A stretch of DNA of 64,000 nt from Tachypleus tridentatus (lineage: Eukaryota > Arthropoda > Merostomata > Xiphosura > Limulidae), in contig NC_134830.1 of NCBI RefSeq assembly GCF_004210375.1, forward strand, positions 9,486,001 to 9,550,000. The letters are read 5' to 3'. Below the pieces are notes generated by a model, which was not told the origin of the DNA, searched no databases, and was given only the letters and a program-made list of their open reading frames with translations. Shown here piece after piece: positions 62,498-64,000 of this stretch. Within the stretch, counting starts at the first letter, position 1; every line of letters begins with the position of its first letter. The position numbers and the translations under genes are program-made.

Positions 62498-63453
62498 TGG
62501 GAATTTCGTTAATCCATTCATTAATGGATTTAAATGGCAATTTCATTTAAATACAAAATTATTAGCCTAATATTAATAACCTTTCAAGTTGCTCTGGGGC
62601 CTATTAGGCCCCACTTTTCGTAGGAGTGTTAATCATACATTTAAAGAACATTTTTGTTTCATTTTTTTACAAATGGCATAATGCAACTTAATCTTACCTC
62701 TGAAACCCAATTAAACAATGTAATAGAAGTTGTATGTTTTCTAGTTGCTGGAGAAAATTTAGATGGTGATTTGAAACACCTATTTTCTGGTGCCTCATCA
62801 TCTATAAGATATGTATTAAGTGACCCATCTTCTGTTCCTAAGTCATCTTGAAAAAGAAAAAAGTTATACGATATCATTCTTGATGACGAGAAACCCACTT
62901 GAAATAAAAATGCATCTCAGAATTGCTGGTATGGGTATTAACACTTTTACTGATAAGGAGAGAACAATGTTTCAACCTTAACCTGAAGATGATCTAGGAA
63001 GATACATTTTTATGTAACATCAATATAATGAACTCTGGTACAACTGTTTATCTGATATATGTTAACAGCTACTTAAGTCAGTAATTTCAAAAAGTTTGTT
63101 TTTCTTGCAAAAACGATTATAAACTTTTATACAAAGCTGAGAGTTGATTTTCAAAAACTGTGCATTTATTTCAACACACGGATGAAACTGAACATTGTGT
63201 TTATGTTATACACCATCAGATTTAACTCTAACAAGTGAAAAATATTCTTTTGATTCAAGCTGAATGAGGATTCTGTACATCTTTCAGTGTAAACAGCATT
63301 TTAAATATTAATGTACTGTATCTACTCACCAAACAAGGCAGGTGTATGATCTTCTTCAAGGTGAAGTAGCATGTCATGTGGGCAGTATAGGACATTATTA
63401 GTATCAATATGTTTCTCATCAGGAGACTTTAGGAGCACCTCAACATGTTCTGG
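45085..63453 (-). CDS. EXOSC10: EXOSC10/RRP6 exosome exonuclease, C-terminal half (opposite strand to the HRDC part)
   Basis: Complement join 63330-63453, 62698-62846, 60037-60129 (duplicate exon), 57771-57863, 53075-53152, 48682-48831, 47079-47232, 46777-46841, 45085-45138; 960 nt, 319 aa plus stop with both copies of the duplicated exon. All junctions are GT-AG with matching phases. Recognisable blocks in human order: NNVLYCPHD (human ENVLFGPHD), HTTSITLFN (ITLFN), EDSDLKGTSRKK, LQAYFRDI, a Lys-rich stretch, TFQAFDYSETDMVVF (human FTPYDYSQSDFKAF) and a basic tail ending GRSVTY. This region follows HRDC and carries the basic, exosome- and RNA-binding tail. The preceding exon B is on the + strand at 12642-12753, a discontinuity best explained by a wrongly oriented contig. 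Human sequences are from memory. Confidence 0.8.
45139..46776. other. EXOSC10 intron, one small duplication
   Basis: 46067-46193 is a ~64-bp direct duplication (AAAAGGGATGGGTGGGGCCA, GAAGATGAACAATATCTCAC). Otherwise nothing recognised. Confidence 0.55.
46777..46841 (-). CDS. EXOSC10: EXOSC10 exon I
   Basis: 65 nt, acceptor TATGTAG, donor GTAAAC. Phase 1 in, 0 out. Encodes QSISKRNRKEFNPDDKNFDP plus K, matching the region before the human C-terminus (QFDPN). Confidence 0.72.
47079..47232 (-). CDS. EXOSC10: EXOSC10 exon H (Lys-rich and YDYS-like motif)
   Basis: 154 nt, acceptor GAATACAG, donor GTTAGT. Phase 0 in, 1 out. Encodes LSKTRKKKKIEAISDI... and QSTFQAFDYSETDMVVFK. The FDYSETD block is the conserved EXOSC10 YDYSQSD motif. 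The KKKK run may add to a nuclear localisation signal (inference). Confidence 0.78.
47233..48681. other. EXOSC10 intron with a hAT-like relic
   Basis: The relic 47547-47830 is listed. The rest is AT-rich with no recognised feature. Confidence 0.5.
47547..47990 (+). pseudogene. Fragment of a hAT-type (DUF4371/ZNF862-like) transposase
   Basis: 147-codon frame, + strand, inside an EXOSC10 intron. The first ~95 residues contain IMIDETTVSSINKHLSECIR, FLTNVATEDGKVKTT and TITGKKTGVGVQVKLK, matching the core of hAT-like domesticated and free transposases (M-x-DE-x-TD/S, RY, V-x-DG-K-A-x-T, DGA-x-x-M-x-G-K-x-G-V). The first catalytic Asp is present, but the expected second motif DGAS is altered to DSAP and the CxxH-type segment that should follow is gone. 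The rest of the frame shows no similarity. A relic of roughly 100 codons of a ~600-codon gene. Confidence 0.6.
48682..48831 (-). CDS. EXOSC10: EXOSC10 exon G
   Basis: 150 nt, acceptor TCTTTCAG, donor GTCAGA (weak; alternative GTGTGG five bases earlier breaks the frame into exon H). Phase 0 to 0. Encodes LQAYFRDIVLGENQTAVETT..., acidic and Asn/Thr-rich. Confidence 0.65.
48905..49830 (+). repeat. Dispersed AT-rich repeat, copy 2
   Basis: Collinear with 12897-13890: ATACATATTTTAATAGTATA, AAACCATAATTTCTGTGACC, AAAATTGTCAGTTTTACT, TCTGACAATCAACAGCAAG, GATTAGGTAAAATAAATAA. Confidence 0.6.
51480..51911 (-). repeat. Dispersed AT-rich repeat, copy 3 (inverted, partial)
   Basis: TTTGATAGCTCTGTAACCAC, AAAATTATGGTTTGTCTGA, CATTAAAATATGTATTAGTA and GTAAGAGGGTTAA are the inverse of blocks at 48910-49200. 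Confidence 0.55.
53075..53152 (-). CDS. EXOSC10: EXOSC10 exon F
   Basis: 78 nt, acceptor TTTTCTCAG, donor GTTGGT. Phase 0 to 0. Encodes YLMVKNSSSTKETSSTEIKN plus EERVQR. Low-complexity Ser/Thr-rich linker, so supported mainly by splice sites and frame continuity. Confidence 0.6.
53153..57770. other. EXOSC10 intron with a 38-bp satellite
   Basis: Includes the array at 55396-56338 and a 77-bp direct duplication at 57245-57395 (CTTGTGCAACACACATCCAA, AAATGTACATT). Nothing else recognised. Confidence 0.55.
55396..56338 (+). repeat. 38-bp satellite array, ~25 units
   Basis: Unit AAATGTGGTCCTTAGAGATT plus ATGATATTACAGATTTGT. Variants GGCCC/GGTCC and TTAG/TTGG occur in runs, showing local amplification. 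One unit near 56115-56140 is shortened. Confidence 0.92.
57771..57863 (-). CDS. EXOSC10: EXOSC10 exon E (downstream copy)
   Basis: 93 nt, phase 0 to 0, acceptor TTTAATGCAG, donor GTGGGT. Encodes EDSDLKGTSRKKEGKMYSIV then GINTLITPYER. Matches the human stretch after ITLFN that starts EDSKKG and ends with an NPFRMF-like motif. Confidence 0.75.
58020..58692. repeat. ~62-bp minisatellite in duplication copy 1
   Basis: About 11 units containing GATTTTTAAATTACTCAGCT, AGAAAGTTCAGTGTTACTG and AAAGAAAAGCTTTCATTTT; some units lack CTTTC. Confidence 0.9.
59375..59891 (-). mobile_element. Spacer between duplicated segments, possible DIRS-like fragment
   Basis: Its reverse complement has CATTATCTGGATGTTGGTTC and a following TGACTAACCAACATA-like block, resembling 10905-10975 and 6215-6270 of the two DIRS-like elements (GAATGTTGGTTCC..., ACCAATCAACATA). 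Similarity by eye only. Confidence 0.35.
60037..60129 (-). CDS. EXOSC10: EXOSC10 exon E' (upstream duplicate)
   Basis: 93 nt, phase 0 to 0, acceptor TTGAATACAG, donor GTGGGT, both intact. Differs from exon E at two bases, both amino-acid changing (Gly to Ser at residue 7, Arg to Gln at residue 31). Could be spliced in together with E (+31 aa), used alternatively, or be an assembly duplicate. Confidence 0.65.
60288..61019. repeat. ~62-bp minisatellite in duplication copy 2
   Basis: About 12 units of the same repeat as at 58020-58692, with the same order of variant units (for example the two CTTTC-less units and the ATTACTGTAAAATAAAAGC unit). Confidence 0.9.
61702..62697. other. EXOSC10 intron, nothing recognised
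   Basis: AT-rich. CCTACGAAAAG near 62416 and CTTTTCGTAGGAG near 62613 are inverted partners about 190 bp apart, with TTAACACTCCTAC-type ends, suggesting a small MITE-like element at about 62405-62630. Confidence 0.45.
62405..62633. mobile_element. Possible MITE-like element with inverted ends
   Basis: Left end TTTTTAACACTCCTACGAAA and right end TTTTCGTAGGAGTGTTAA are exact inverses over AACACTCCTACGAAAAG / CTTTTCGTAGGAGTGTT (17 bp). No open frame inside. ~230 bp, inside an EXOSC10 intron. Confidence 0.65.
62698..62846 (-). CDS. EXOSC10: EXOSC10 exon D
   Basis: 149 nt, acceptor CTTTTTCAAG, donor GTAAGA. Phase 1 in, 0 out. Encodes DDLGTEDGSLNTYLIDDEAP..., then RKHTTSITLFNWVSE. The ITLFN motif anchors it. 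Confidence 0.78.
62847..63329. other. EXOSC10 intron, nothing recognised
   Basis: Between exons C and D. No other signal. Confidence 0.6.
63330..63453 (-). CDS. EXOSC10: EXOSC10 exon C (follows HRDC)
   Basis: 124 nt, acceptor TGTATTAAAG with an upstream T tract, donor GTGAGT. Phase 0 in, 1 out. Encodes PEHVEVLLKSPDEKHIDTNN, then VLYCPHDMLLHLEEDHTPAL. NNVLYCPHD matches the human ENVLFGPHD that follows the HRDC domain. Its phase and content make it the direct successor of exon B on the other strand. Confidence 0.83.
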
Positions 63454-64000
63454 CTTTAATACAGAAAAAAAATATTATTATCCCACACAATATTTCAAAG
63501 AGGCTACAAAATATACAACAGATTTTGAAATTGGCATGCACTTGTCATTACAGAGTACCTAACTGCAGTATTGTTGGCTATTTGATTAACTATAATACTT
63601 AGGGTGAGATATAGTTCAAATTGTATTTTGGTCTTACTATTATATTTTAGTTAATTATGTATAAGTTATGTTTAAAATACAAAATTGAAATACTTATTTT
63701 TTTTTAAATATTTATTATTCTTTGCATCAGTTCTCAAGGCTTGAGATATTACAGGGTAAACAAACATTTTGCCAAAGGATTGTGTATATTTATCAGACTT
63801 TGTAACCTGATTCTGGGACACCACTATGTTGAGATTAATAACAAGTGAGTAATGACAAGAAATATAAACAAAACACTAAAAATTAATATGTGAAAAGACC
63901 CAAAATCACATCAACAACAATGTTAAAAAAAAAAAAAGTATTTTAAGCATTTTGCATCCTCCAACAACAATAGCTAGAATCCCAGATTGAAGAGGTGTAA
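63454..64000. other. EXOSC10 intron upstream of exon C, nothing recognised
   Basis: AT-rich. No further exon seen before the window edge, consistent with exon B lying elsewhere. Confidence 0.55.

Noticed and set aside
62654-62851. 65-codon + frame
   Set aside because: Antisense shadow of EXOSC10 exon D.

Overview
The window looks like nuclear DNA of an animal: AT-rich, long introns with GT-AG splice sites, many tandem repeats, and no bacterial gene organisation. Two tRNA-derived SINE families are scattered from 4.9 to 42.3 kb. From memory, and not checked against a database, they resemble horseshoe crab (Limulus/Tachypleus) repeats, so a chelicerate, most likely a horseshoe crab, is my best guess.

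Two host genes can be rebuilt exon by exon. (1) EXOSC10/RRP6, the nuclear exosome 3'-5' exonuclease: two exons encoding the HRDC domain are on the + strand (7707-7757 and 12642-12753). The rest of the C-terminal half is on the - strand, from 63453 down to a stop at 45085. The last + exon ends in phase 0 and the first - exon starts in phase 0 with the next residues expected in the protein. One gene is therefore split over opposite strands. Between the halves lies a run of exactly 500 N (17632-18131), a typical fixed-size scaffolding gap, so the contig to its right is probably placed backwards. (2) A complete testis-specific serine/threonine kinase (TSSK-like) gene, - strand, four coding exons between 38216 and 23107, 297 aa, with all kinase motifs present. 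If the right-hand contig is flipped, both genes lie on the same strand, EXOSC10 upstream of TSSK.

Layout: 1-7.3 kb, intron with a decayed DIRS-like retroelement with inverted terminal repeats; 7.7 kb, EXOSC10 exon A; 8.3-12.2 kb, a second decayed DIRS-like element; 12.45-12.75 kb, a five-fold repeat of a splice acceptor, then exon B; 12.9-17.6 kb, intron with a dispersed repeat and a 50-bp satellite; 17.6-18.1 kb, gap; 18.1-23.1 kb, SINEs and TSSK 3' flank; 23.1-38.2 kb, TSSK, whose third intron carries a 3.1-kb array of 45-bp units; 38.2-45 kb, intergenic DNA with SINEs and LINE and Penelope-like relics; 45-63.5 kb, EXOSC10 C-terminal exons, including one exon present twice in a ~1.8-kb segmental duplication; the rest is intron. 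Most other open reading frames are chance products of AT-rich or repetitive DNA.
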